Shown here: piece by piece, positions 35,082-44,601 of the stretch
Numbering within the stretch: position 1 is the first letter of the stretch
How the letters are laid out: every line of letters starts with the position of its first letter
Source: Littorina saxatilis
Lineage: Eukaryota; Mollusca; Gastropoda; Littorinimorpha; Littorinidae
Direction of reading: 5' to 3'
DNA: 64,000 nt
Assembly: GCF_037325665.1 (NCBI RefSeq)
Contig: NC_090261.1
Location: 33,853,291-33,917,290, forward strand
The notes under the pieces: model-generated
The model's database searches: none
The model's input: the letters and a program-made list of their open reading frames with translations, nothing else
Told to the model about the DNA's origin: nothing
Translations under genes and position numbers: made by a program

Positions 35082-35831
35082 TTCAAAGTGTGGTGCAACA
35101 GTCGTGCCGCGTCTGCTATCCAGTTCGCGGTAGGATTAGAAAATATATATATATATACCAAACCGATGTCAAATACGAGCTGATTTGGTGAAATAAAGCA
35201 CATTTCTACTTGCGAAACCCATCGAACAGCCATTAGGCTAAGCGAGAGAGTTCTCGTGATTGTTTTAATTAAAAAACTCATTCATAAAAACTAGAGACTA
35301 GGTTTCTGGTCAAAACGAATGATTAATCTGCTGTATCATTCGCTTGTCGGAAAGACAATCGGCCTACGCGCTCCTCTCTCAAATATGACCTTCTCTTGTC
35401 TACTGTCTCGGAAGATTTATTCTACTCCCAAATAGCACTTCTTAGCACCTCTTATGACTCCTTCGTCCTCTAGAATCCCGTACCCACACCAAATACGAGC
35501 TGATTTGGTGAAATAAAGCACATTTCTACTTGCAAAACCCATCGAACAGCCATTTCCGGTGCTCGATCGCGGACATTTTCAGCTTTGAAGGATATTTACG
35601 GGCAAATATCAATCGCTCCCTGACTTTTTATGCATCGAGAAACAAATTTAGTCATCGCTGAATCAGTAGCTTACCTTAAATCCCGACATAAATCAAACAA
35701 TACCTAGAAAACAGACAAAACTTGCCTTCACACGTGTCATGAGCGGCATTCGGCTTCTGTTCGGCATTTGACCGGTTATCCCCCGTGTATAGATCTATGG
35801 ACAGAGTGAGACCCGTGGATGATGACAGATG

Positions 35832-36792
35832 TAGGGGAAGGGCTCCTAATATGGACCGGCTCCTAATATGGACCGGCTCCTAATATGGACCACCTTCTGT
35901 TCTGACAAACTAACGGCGCTAGAGCGCTCACAAAGGTTTTATTCGCTGTATTCACCCTCTCTGGATAACTTGCACATGTCAAAACAGTTGCAGAAACAGA
36001 AATCTTAAAACCGTTTGGCTTTTTATCTTTTTTTCATTTTTGGCAGCGTTCACTCTAAATTTGCTGCCTAAAACGGACTCGTTTCTGTCCACAGCCAAAG
36101 CTTTTTTCACGCAAAAATTGCTATATATGACAGCTAAGACCGTATTTGTTACATTTTAGCAGTGTTGACCCCGAGTTTGTACTGCAAACAAAAAATAATA
36201 GCAAAATCTCAAAGTATGTGCGAGTCCCCTAATATGGACCACCTTCAACAAATTGAAGAAAATAAAAGCTAAAGGCTATTTCATTAATTCATTAAGAAGC
36301 TTGCTGGAAATAACCTATAACTAGCCCTCGAGATTTAAAAAAAATGCAACAAAAAGTCTTCTTTTCGTGGAAGTTGATAATTTCACTTATTTTCACTCTC
36401 TTTTTGATAAGCTTCTTTAGTTTCCTGGTGTGCTTCAAATAATGCTCTCATCAACCCGAAACAGATCAATCTAGAGCATATTTTAATTAGGCTGACTTGT
36501 ACACTAAGTTGTATCATGTTATTTTGAAATATAGGGGGCTTTTTACAGTGATTCGTGAAGGCCGCTTCACTGGTCCATATTAGGCGCCCAGGCTCCTAAT
36601 ATGGACCCTTTGTGATTTTTTCTGTATTTAATTTTTGCTGAATGTCTATCAAAGCTATTTCACTCTAATTAGGCTTAACGGTTAACCTAAGAGAGAAGGA
36701 CTACCAAACACAAAATGAAACTTCTTCGCAAGAAAACAAGCCAGTTATCAGCATGAAACAAAAAGTGGTCCATATTAGGAGCCCTTCCCCTA
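35832..36792. mobile_element. TA-flanked MITE with GGGCTCCTAATATGGACC ends
   Basis: The left end TA|GGGGAAGGGCTCCTAATAT and the right end ATATTAGGAGCCCTTCCCC|TA are inverted repeats with TA target duplication, as in Tc1/mariner-type insertions. The unit GGCTCCTAATATGGACC recurs three times at the left and again internally near 36236 and 36590. No transposase frame. Confidence 0.8.
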
Positions 36793-36935
36793 ACTGCAGT
36801 GTGCACGCTCCCCTTCTGCAGAGGCATGAGGCTAGAATTGACCTCATGTTGTAATGCATGTCAAAAGCGATATTTGAGTAGTGCCAATTTAGGCCAAAAT
36901 AAAAGACATTGTTGAAGATTTGAGATATTTGGAAG

Positions 36936-37109
36936 CTCTCTCTCTCTCTTTCGTTCCCCCTCTCTCTCTTCTCTCATGGTCTCTGTTTCTGTCTGTCTGT
37001 CTCTCTCTCACTCTCAGTCTCCGACCCCTCTCCTCTCTCTCTTTCTCTCTATCTTTGCCCCTCTGGCCATCTCTCTCTTCTATCATGTCTCTTTCTCTCT
37101 TTCAGCCTC

Positions 37110-37188
<79 letters not shown>

Positions 37189-37205
37189 TTTCTTCTTCTT
37201 CTTCT
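36936..37205. repeat. (CT)n-rich low-complexity block
   Basis: CT microsatellite with a pure core at about 37112-37184, followed by CTT repeats. The Ser/Leu-rich and Arg/Glu-rich frames are artefacts. More CT tracts continue to 37760. Confidence 0.9.
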
Positions 37206-37404
37206 TCTTCTTCTTCAGCGTTCCAGAATTTTTTCTGGTTACGTGTGAGCTCGTTTGCCTATTTGGGTTCCCCACACTGTACTCTGAGAGCATAGTCAGC
37301 TCACTCCGCTTTCGTTGAGTAGGCATGCTGGGTATTTTCGTGTTTCCATAACCCACCGAACTCTGACATGGATTACAGGATCTTTTTCGTGCGTACTTGG
37401 TCTT

Positions 37405-37562
37405 GTGCTTGTGTGTACACACGGGGGTGTTCGGACACCGAGGAGAGTCTGAACACAGAGTTGACTGAGAAATAAATCTCTCGCCGAACGTGGGGACGAA
37501 CTCACGCTGACAGCGGCCAACTGGATACAAATCCAGCGCGCTACCGACTGAGCTACATATCC
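37405..37562 (-). mobile_element. tRNA-derived SINE, truncated copy
   Basis: On the minus strand it contains the tRNA-like head (ATATGTAGCTCAGTCGGTAG, GAGTTCGTCCCC) and about 80 bases of the body shared with 34657-35081. The distal body and tail are missing. It sits within CT-rich DNA. Confidence 0.75.
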
Positions 37563-38878
37563 CTGCCCTCTCTTCCTTTCAAACCTACTCTCTCTCTCTC
37601 TCTCTCGAGCTCCCTCTTTTAACTCTATGTCTCTCTCTCCGTCTCCTCTCTTTATCTCTGTCTGTCATGATCAGTTTGTCTGTGTCTCTCCTCTCTTTTT
37701 ATGTCTGTCTGTCTTACCTCACCTTCTCTCTCTCGCTCGCTCTCTCTCTCTCTTTAATGCAGCTGATGGTCTCTGTGTCAGTGTCAGTGTCAGTATGTAT
37801 GTCAGTGTGTGTCTCTCTCTGGATCTGCCCATTATCACGTCATTGACTTTCAATTGGCAGGAAGTCTTTTATGGGGCCTCAAACTAAACTCTGATCTCCT
37901 CGGATAAGATCAAATTTTTTCTACTGAAATTGATCTTATCCGAGGATCGGTTAACGTGTCCCTCGGATAAGATCACGATTTTTTTTTGGTCCCAAGGAGG
38001 GTCACCTTATCCGAGGAGTACTGTAATGAGATTGCTGGGGCCGTAGAATTTTTCATCCAGTTTTGTCCTTTTTTTCCAAAATTGATATTAGCGATGCCAT
38101 CTAACAGGAACTGCTGCATTGTCGGGTGCCATACAACGGCAGGAAAGTGCAGAGGCCTTTCTTTTTTTGAGCATTCCAAAGGCTGGAAAGTCTCCAAGTG
38201 CTGACAAATGGCGAGCAGAGTTGATTCGTGTTATCGACCGGTGCGATTCCAGCTTCAATCCTGAAAAAGCTTGCATCTGTTCTCGTCATTTCGAGGAGAA
38301 AGACTTAAAGCGAGGTAAGTTTAATGCTTTTATGTTGTTTTTATTGCAAACTTGTAGTTGTTTACCCCATTTGTTTGTGACACAATGTCACAGTATGTGC
38401 ATCACTGCATCAGTGCATGGGCTTGTGTTTTAGGCCTACACATTTTTTACATGGATGGCTAAGTGGGTCTCCACATGTTTGCACCCTTTATGAAATATAA
38501 TGATATATATTTGGTCAGAATTGAAACAAGCCACTTGTAACTTCTTTCTTTTCAGCCCCATCAGGGAGACGGATGCACAGGCCTTGTTCAAGGAAGCTTG
38601 CCGGTGCACTAGATGCCACGAAAGTCCATTGAAACAAGAAAGACCACAAGACCAGAACCAGTAAGTATGTTACTTTGCTGTGGTACTTCTGGGGGGGGGG
38701 GGGGGGGGGGGGATCACAATTTAACAGATATCAAGTAGAGGGCCTCTAGCTGTGGTCACGCCGAGGCTAGAATGGAACCGGGTACTACCTTTCAACCTGT
38801 AGACCATCACCCTATAGGTACCGAGAGCACTATCCTGCCCTCAACATTGAGTTAAGAATGAACTAAGATTAATTAAAT

Positions 38879-39947
38879 TAGGCCGAAACAAATGTCTGTT
38901 TATGGTAACATATATATATATTTTAAACAAGAAGGGCAAAGCCCATACGACTCACATGCTTGACCTTGACCTTTACATAACTAAACCTAGCAATGACATC
39001 ATACACTAAGAACTGCTTTACACATTTTTCCTACCAAAATACATGTGACCTTGACCCAAGGTCAAGGTCATCCAAGGTCATGCAACACAAAGCTGTTAAT
39101 TCAAGACATAGGAAGTACAATGGTGCTTATTGGCTCTTTCTACCATGAGATATGGTCACTTTTAGTGGTTCACTACCTTATTTTGGTCACATTTCATAAG
39201 GGTCAAAGTGACCTTGACCTTGATCATATGTGACCAAATGTGTCTCATGATGAAAGCATAACATGTGCCCCACATAATTTTTAAGTTTGAAACAGTAATC
39301 TTCCATAGTTCAGGGTCAAGGTCACTTCAAAATATGTATACAATCCAACTTTAAAGGACCCTTGCGACCTTGACCTTGAAGCAAGGTCAACCAAACTGGT
39401 GTCCAAAGATAGGGCTTACATTGCCCTGTATAGCATACATAGCTAAGGTTGCCATTCTCGATAACTTCAGAAAAAAATGCGAAAATGTGAAAAACGGTCG
39501 TTTTTAAGACAACAATTACGGCCCCTGTGACCTTGAACTTGAAGTGAGGTCAAGTTGCCGCACATGTTTTTTGAGATCTTGTAACCATACACCATCAGGC
39601 CACATCAGGTGTTGATAGACTTAATAGTGTCCAAGAAATATCCAACGTTAAAGTTTTCCGGACGGACGGACGGACGGACGGACGGACGACTCGGGTGAGT
39701 ACATAGACTCACTTTTGCTTCGCATGTGAGTCAAAAATTGGGGTCAGTCGGTCGGGTTTTTTGTTTTTAATAATTTTCCCTGGTGTATTCTAGCAAATAA
39801 CAAACTCCGGTGAACCTTACTCGTAGCATATCTACCAAGTATTTTGATTTTTTAAAATATTTTTTTATGAAAAGAAAAATTAGGGTTGGGTCCAAAAATT
39901 AAGGGTTGCTCGGTTAACTGTAAACAGAGCTCTTTTTTTTTTAGCCT
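38879..39947. mobile_element. MITE split by a TCAAGGTCA repeat
   Basis: The left end AGGCCGAAACAAATGTCTGT and TTATGGTAAC, and the right end GTTAACTGTAAACAGAGCTC with a T run and AGCC, match the inverted ends of 2728-2957 and 48703-49078. Bases 39733-39775 (GGGGTCAGTCGGTCGGG) match the interior of the 48.7-kb copy. The other repeat (38929-39737) sits inside, so it arrived later. Both lie in a P-element intron. Confidence 0.65.
38929..39737 (+). repeat. TCAAGGTCA-rich dispersed repeat, copy 2 (full length)
   Basis: Starts AAACAAGAAGGGCAAAGCCC followed by ATACGACTCACATGC and ends TTCGCATGTGAGTCA. The GACTCACATGC/GCATGTGAGTC ends are an 11-bp inverted repeat. It has many TGACCTTGA sites and a GGAC tetranucleotide run of variable length near the right end, longer than in copy 1. 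Confidence 0.8.
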
Positions 39948-40394
39948 TACGGGATGCAACCCATTGTTGCAAAATGCTGCATGGCTATTTTTACAATAAA
40001 TCATTTACTCAAATTGCAGATTTATTATACATGTATGATTATTATTCTCTTCACCAGCAGTATTGTTTATCTGTTGTGTTGTTATTTTCCCAGACTGCCA
40101 GGGAGCCACCGCCTGTGCCTGAATGAGTGTGCTACACATCATTTGAAGACCTGTCCAATGATGCCGTCAAGTCACTGCCAGCCGGTTGGGTGATTTTGCA
40201 ACGCAACACAAGTCAGCTACAGATAGGCCTGCGCCTGTCATCCGGTCAAGATCAGTGGTCAATTCTGGTCGTCATTGAAGCTCAACATTTCCTTGCAGAT
40301 GTAAAGGTGTGTTTGTGAACTGTGGCAGTGTTTTTAAATTAATGCTAAGAAATTTGTGAATTAGCATTCATTGTTTTAGTTTGTAAGCATTGAA

Positions 40395-42545
40395 AGCACA
40401 CAAAAAAGTGGAGAAAGGGGAGAAATGAAGATTTTTTCTTACTACACAACAGTCAGGGATTAGGGTTACATGTTGACATGTACATTGTCAAGAGGTCAAA
40501 ACAAATTTTAAAAGCTGTTGGACACTGCACTAGTGTTGCCCTAATCAAGGCGAGTCTGGAACAATAGGTCCACCCCACCAAAAAGTCAACATGAAATTAG
40601 TTATGATTTTTTTAGCCTTTTGGCTTGGGTACGGCCAAGTCAAAAAGGTGAGAGGGGTTACAAATAGTCATAACAAGTTCAGTTTGGGGTCTTTTTCAAA
40701 TCTGTTTGATGCATCTTGTCTTTGACCATTGTGGCTATGCACTCAAAAGTCAAAAAAGTGCAGAAAGGTGACAAATGAAGATTTTTCCTTCTTACAAGAC
40801 AGTCAGGGATAGTCAGGGATTGTTGACATGTACATTGTCAAGAGGTCAAAACAAATTTTAAAAGCTGTTGGACACTGCACTAGTGTTGCTCTAATCAAGG
40901 CGAGTCTGGAACAATAGGTCCACCCCACCAAAAAGTCAACATGAAATTAGTTATGATTTTTTTAGCCTTTTGGCTTTGGTACGGCCAAGTCAAAAAGGTG
41001 AGAGGGGTTACAAATAGTCATAACAAGTTCAGTTTGGGGTCTTTTTCAAATCTGTTTGATGCATCTTGTCTGTGACCATTGTGGCTATGCACTCAAAGTC
41101 AAAAATGTGCAGAAAGGTGATAAATGAAGATTTTTCCTTCTTACAAGACAGTCAGGGATAGTCAGGGATTGTTGACATGTACATTGTCAAGAGATCAAAG
41201 CAAATTTTAAAAGCTGTTGGACACTGCACTAGTGTTGCTCTAATCAAGGCGAGTCTGGAACAATAGGTCCACCCCACCAAAAAGTCAACATGAAATTAGT
41301 TATGATTGTTTTAGCCTTTTGGCTTGGGTACGGCCAAGTCAAAAAGGTGAGAGGGGTTACAAATAGTCATAACAAGTTCAGTTTGGGGTCTTTTTCAAAT
41401 CTGTTTGATGCATCTTGTCTGTGACCATTGTGGCTATGCACTTAAAGTCAAAAAAGTGCAGAAAGGTGACAAATGAAGATTTTTCCTTCTTACAAGACAG
41501 TCAGGGATAGTCAGGGATTGTTGACATGTACATTGTCAAGAGGTCAAAACAAATTTTAAAAGCTGTTGGACACTGCACTAGTGTTGCTCTAATCAAGGCG
41601 AGTCTGGAACAATTGGTCCACCCCACCAAAAAGTCAACATGAAATTAGTTATGATTTTTTTAGCCTTTTGGCTTTGGTACGGCCAAGTCAAAAAGGTGAG
41701 AGGGGTTACAAATAGTCATAACAAGTTCAGTTTGGGGTCTTTTTCAAATCTGTTTGATGCATCTTGTCTGTGACCATTGTGGCTATGCACTCAAAGTCAA
41801 AAATGTGCAGAAAGGTGATAAATGAAGATTTTTCCTTCTTACAAGACAGTCAGGGATAGTCAGGGATTGTTGACATGTACATTGTCAAGAGATCAAAGCA
41901 AATTTTAAAAGCTGTTGGACACTGCACTAGTGTTGCTCTAATCAAGGCGAGTCTGGAACAATAGGTCCACCCCACCAAAAAGTCAACATGAAATTAGTTA
42001 TGATTGTTTTAGCCTTTTGGCTTGGGTACGGCCAAGTCAAAAAGGTGAGAGGGGTTACAAATAGTCATAACAAGTTCAGTTTGGGGTCTTTTTCAAATCT
42101 GTTTGATGCATCTTGTCTGTGACCATTGTGGCTATGCACTTAAAGTCAAAAAAGTGCAGAAAGGTGACAAATGAAGATTTTTCCTTCTTACAAGACAGTC
42201 AGGGATAGTCAGGGATTGTTGACATGTACATTGTCAAGAGGTCAAAACAAATTTTAAAAGCTGTTGGACACTGCACTAGTGTTGCTCTAATCAAGGCGAG
42301 TCTGGAACAATTGGTCCACCCCACCAAAAAGTCAACATGAAATTAGTTATGATTTTTTTAGCCTTTTGGCTTTGGTACGGCCAAGTCAAAAAGGTGAGAG
42401 GGGTTACAAATAGTCATAACAAGTTCAGTTTGGGGTCTTTTTCAAATCTGTTTGATGCATCTTGTCTGTGACCATTGTGGCTATGCACTCAAAGTCAAAA
42501 AAGTGCAGAAAGGTGACAAATGAAGATTTTTCCTTCTTACAAGAC
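40395..42545. repeat. ~349-bp satellite, six copies, dimeric higher-order array
   Basis: TGTTGACATG recurs at 40471, 40821, 41170, 41519, 41868 and 42217, giving a 349-350-bp period. Odd copies read GGCTTGGGTACGG and even copies read GGCTTTGGTACGG, so the array is built of ~698-bp dimers. Copies 3-4 and 5-6 also share GATCAAAGC and ATTGGTCCACC. It lies in the last intron of the P-element. No coding frame persists across units. Confidence 0.92.
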
Positions 42546-43068
42546 AATGTGTGATTTGGCACATTTTGCCTCAGTCTTTATCAAGAGCCTGTCTAACCCA
42601 CTTTGAAGCTGTTGGAGACTGCAGTAGTGTTCCTTACATCAAGGCGAGTGCACAATGGTGCATTTCTACCCCCCCCCCCCTAATGTTCACTTTAATATCA
42701 ATCAATCAATAGATATTTAGTCACAGTTTAAGTAACTCATTCACCCTCATCATTCACTCATCCATCCATCACAACAACACTGTCTGATGCCTGCCTTCCG
42801 CCTTCTGCACTGGGAAGCCGCTTCGCTTCGCAGCAACAACAACAACACTGAAAACTCGCCGGGAAATACCCCCACCACAGGTGTGCTTGTTTCTTCCGAC
42901 TAATATCAATTTTGGGGAAAAAGGACAAAACTGGATGAAAAATTCTACGGCCCCAGCAATCTCATTACTCTGAAAGGGGAACCGGAAGTGGCTGGTCCTC
43001 AGGTTTCAAAGTTGACCGATATTCCCGCTAAAGTGACCTAGATCCAAAGCCAGCCATCCATTAGAATG
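42546..43068. other. P-element intron remainder with inverted leader copy
   Basis: Contains a poly-C run (42670-42680), ATCAATCAATCAAT (42698-42711) resembling a SINE tail, CAACAACAACAAC (42833-42846), and at 42901-42967 an inverted copy of the P-element leader next to its start codon (38024-38092). The inverted copy has only a few mismatches. It may be the end of a second, deleted P-element. Confidence 0.6.
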
Positions 43069-44601
43069 TATACTGTTCAAAAAAAGAAACGCATAGCTTG
43101 TAATATTTGGTTAATTTAGTTATATGGCTACAAGGATATCCACCAAACTGCAGAAAATGTTTATCTGGTCGTCGACCTTTCGTCCATTGCCACAAGTGAG
43201 CTCTGCACGTGACGCATGCGTTATCAGTGGCTACAATGTCAAAATTGCTCATTTGGCATGACCACTCGTCATGCTTCAGTGTAATCTCGTGAAACTCGGG
43301 GAATATTGAGCTCTCACCATGTCTTCCAAAACCCATAAAAGCGGATTGTTCGCCACAAAGAAATCAGACGACAATTCAGCGACGAAAGATGGCCCGATTG
43401 AGCAGAGAAGACCGCCAAATTGCATTGGGTCGTTTACAAGCAGGCCAAAGTCAAAGTGCAATCGCCAGGCACTTCCACGTGTCCCAGAGCACCATCAGTA
43501 GACTGTGGGTCAGCTAGGTTTCAAGCCACTGGCTCCGTTGCTGACTTGCCACGAGCGGGAAGACCAAGGGCGACAACTGCTGCTCACGACCGCTTCATAC
43601 GGCTCCGCCACCTCCGGAATCGTTTCCTGTCGGCCTCATCTTCTGTCCCGGCTCTCCCCGGGCCACACCGATTATCGGACCAGACCGTGCGGAACCGCCT
43701 GCATGAAGCTGGTTTGAGAGCTCGCAGACCTCACAGAGGAGCTGTCCTCACCCGCCGCCATCGCCAGAACCGAGTGCAGTGGGGCAACCAGCACCTTCGC
43801 TGGACCGTCCGGAATCACTGGAGACACGTGTGGTTCAGCGACGAGTCCTACTTCCTGCTCCAGCGACATGATGGTCGGAGGAGGGTCTACCGGAGAGTAA
43901 ACGAACGTTACGCGCCCAACTGTGTGGATGAGGCACCCGTTCATGGTGGTGGAGGCGTCATGGTGTGTGGGGCGATCAATACCGCTGGAAGGAGCACCCT
44001 GGTGCACGTCCAAGGGCGCATTAGTAACTGCCCAGCGATACGTGGAGGAAATTCTGCGCCCACACGCCCTTCCTCTTCTGGCTGACCAGGATGCCGCTTC
44101 CAGCAGGACAACGCTCGCCCGCACACAGCACGACTCACCACCCAGTTCCTCACCGACCACCATGTCCATGTGCTTCCCTGGCCATCCATGTCGCCAGACA
44201 TGAACCCGATAGAACACCTCTGGGATGAATTGGACAGACGTGTGCGCAGGCGAGAAGAAGCGCCGGCAAATCACCGCGATCTATTGCAGGCACTTCAGGA
44301 GGAGTGGGACACCATCCCACAGCAAGATATCCGGCATCTGATCCAGTCCATGCCCAGAAGGTGCCGGGCAGTTGTTGCTGCTCAAGGCAGTCACACCCCC
44401 TACTGACTTGACAGCCTCGGCACCCAATCGTATTGATTGACTGATTGATTTGAAGATGCAAATGAACTGTGTGTGCATTCAACTGTGTCCATACCAAATT
44501 TCAAACAAATAATCTAAATATTGGATTTTCTGTTAATTTTTTCGAAAAATAAAAGAAATTTGGCAAGTAGCAACTATGCGTTTCTTTTTTTGAACAGTAT
44601 A
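43069..44601 (+). mobile_element. Tc1-like transposon, nearly whole
   Basis: Both ends read TACTGTTC, an A run and GAAACGCATAG as inverted repeats. The flanking TA dinucleotides (43069-43070, 44600-44601) are the expected target duplication. The element is 1529 bp and carries one transposase gene with a few frameshifts. It is inserted in the last intron of the P-element, so it is younger than that element. Confidence 0.9.
43389..44405 (+). pseudogene. Tc1-like transposase, frameshifted
   Basis: Starts MARLSREDRQIALGRLQAG with the HTH SAIARHFHVSQSTISRLW (43389-43515), shifts frame near 43515, and continues RFQATGSVADLPRAGRPR, a second HTH region (LSDQTVRNRLHEAGLRARRP) and HVWFSDESYFLL, the first catalytic Asp. 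Two further shifts (about 44020-44030 and 44085-44095) flank the ITAQRYVEEILRPHALP region. QQDNARPHTARLTTQFL (second Asp) and SPDMNPIEHLWDEL (Glu) follow, ending at GSHTPY and a stop. The DDE triad is intact; the protein of about 340 residues is normal length for Tc1 elements but would not be made in one piece. Confidence 0.88.

Larger units (their letters stand above)
31861..35787. mobile_element. 3.9-kb foldback (giant inverted-repeat) element
   Basis: The left end CACGGGGGATAACCTGTCAA and the right end, its near reverse complement, start arms that match for well over a kilobase: 31861-33304 against 33917-35787. Flanks AATAGA and TATAGA may be a degraded target duplication. Within each arm lie a duplicated 60-base block (TCGATGGGTTTTGCAAGTAG), a cluster of CCCACACTTTGAAGTAA palindromes and a TTAA-flanked MITE. 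The right arm also holds a SINE absent from the left. The centre is a 15-bp minisatellite. Long open frames over the centre are repeat translations. The superfamily is not known. Confidence 0.8.

Noticed and set aside
36889-37530. Arg/Glu-rich and Ser/Leu-rich frames
   Set aside because: Translations of CT microsatellites plus a truncated SINE.
43672-44274. 200-residue minus-strand frame
   Set aside because: Antisense shadow of the Tc1-like transposase coding strand.
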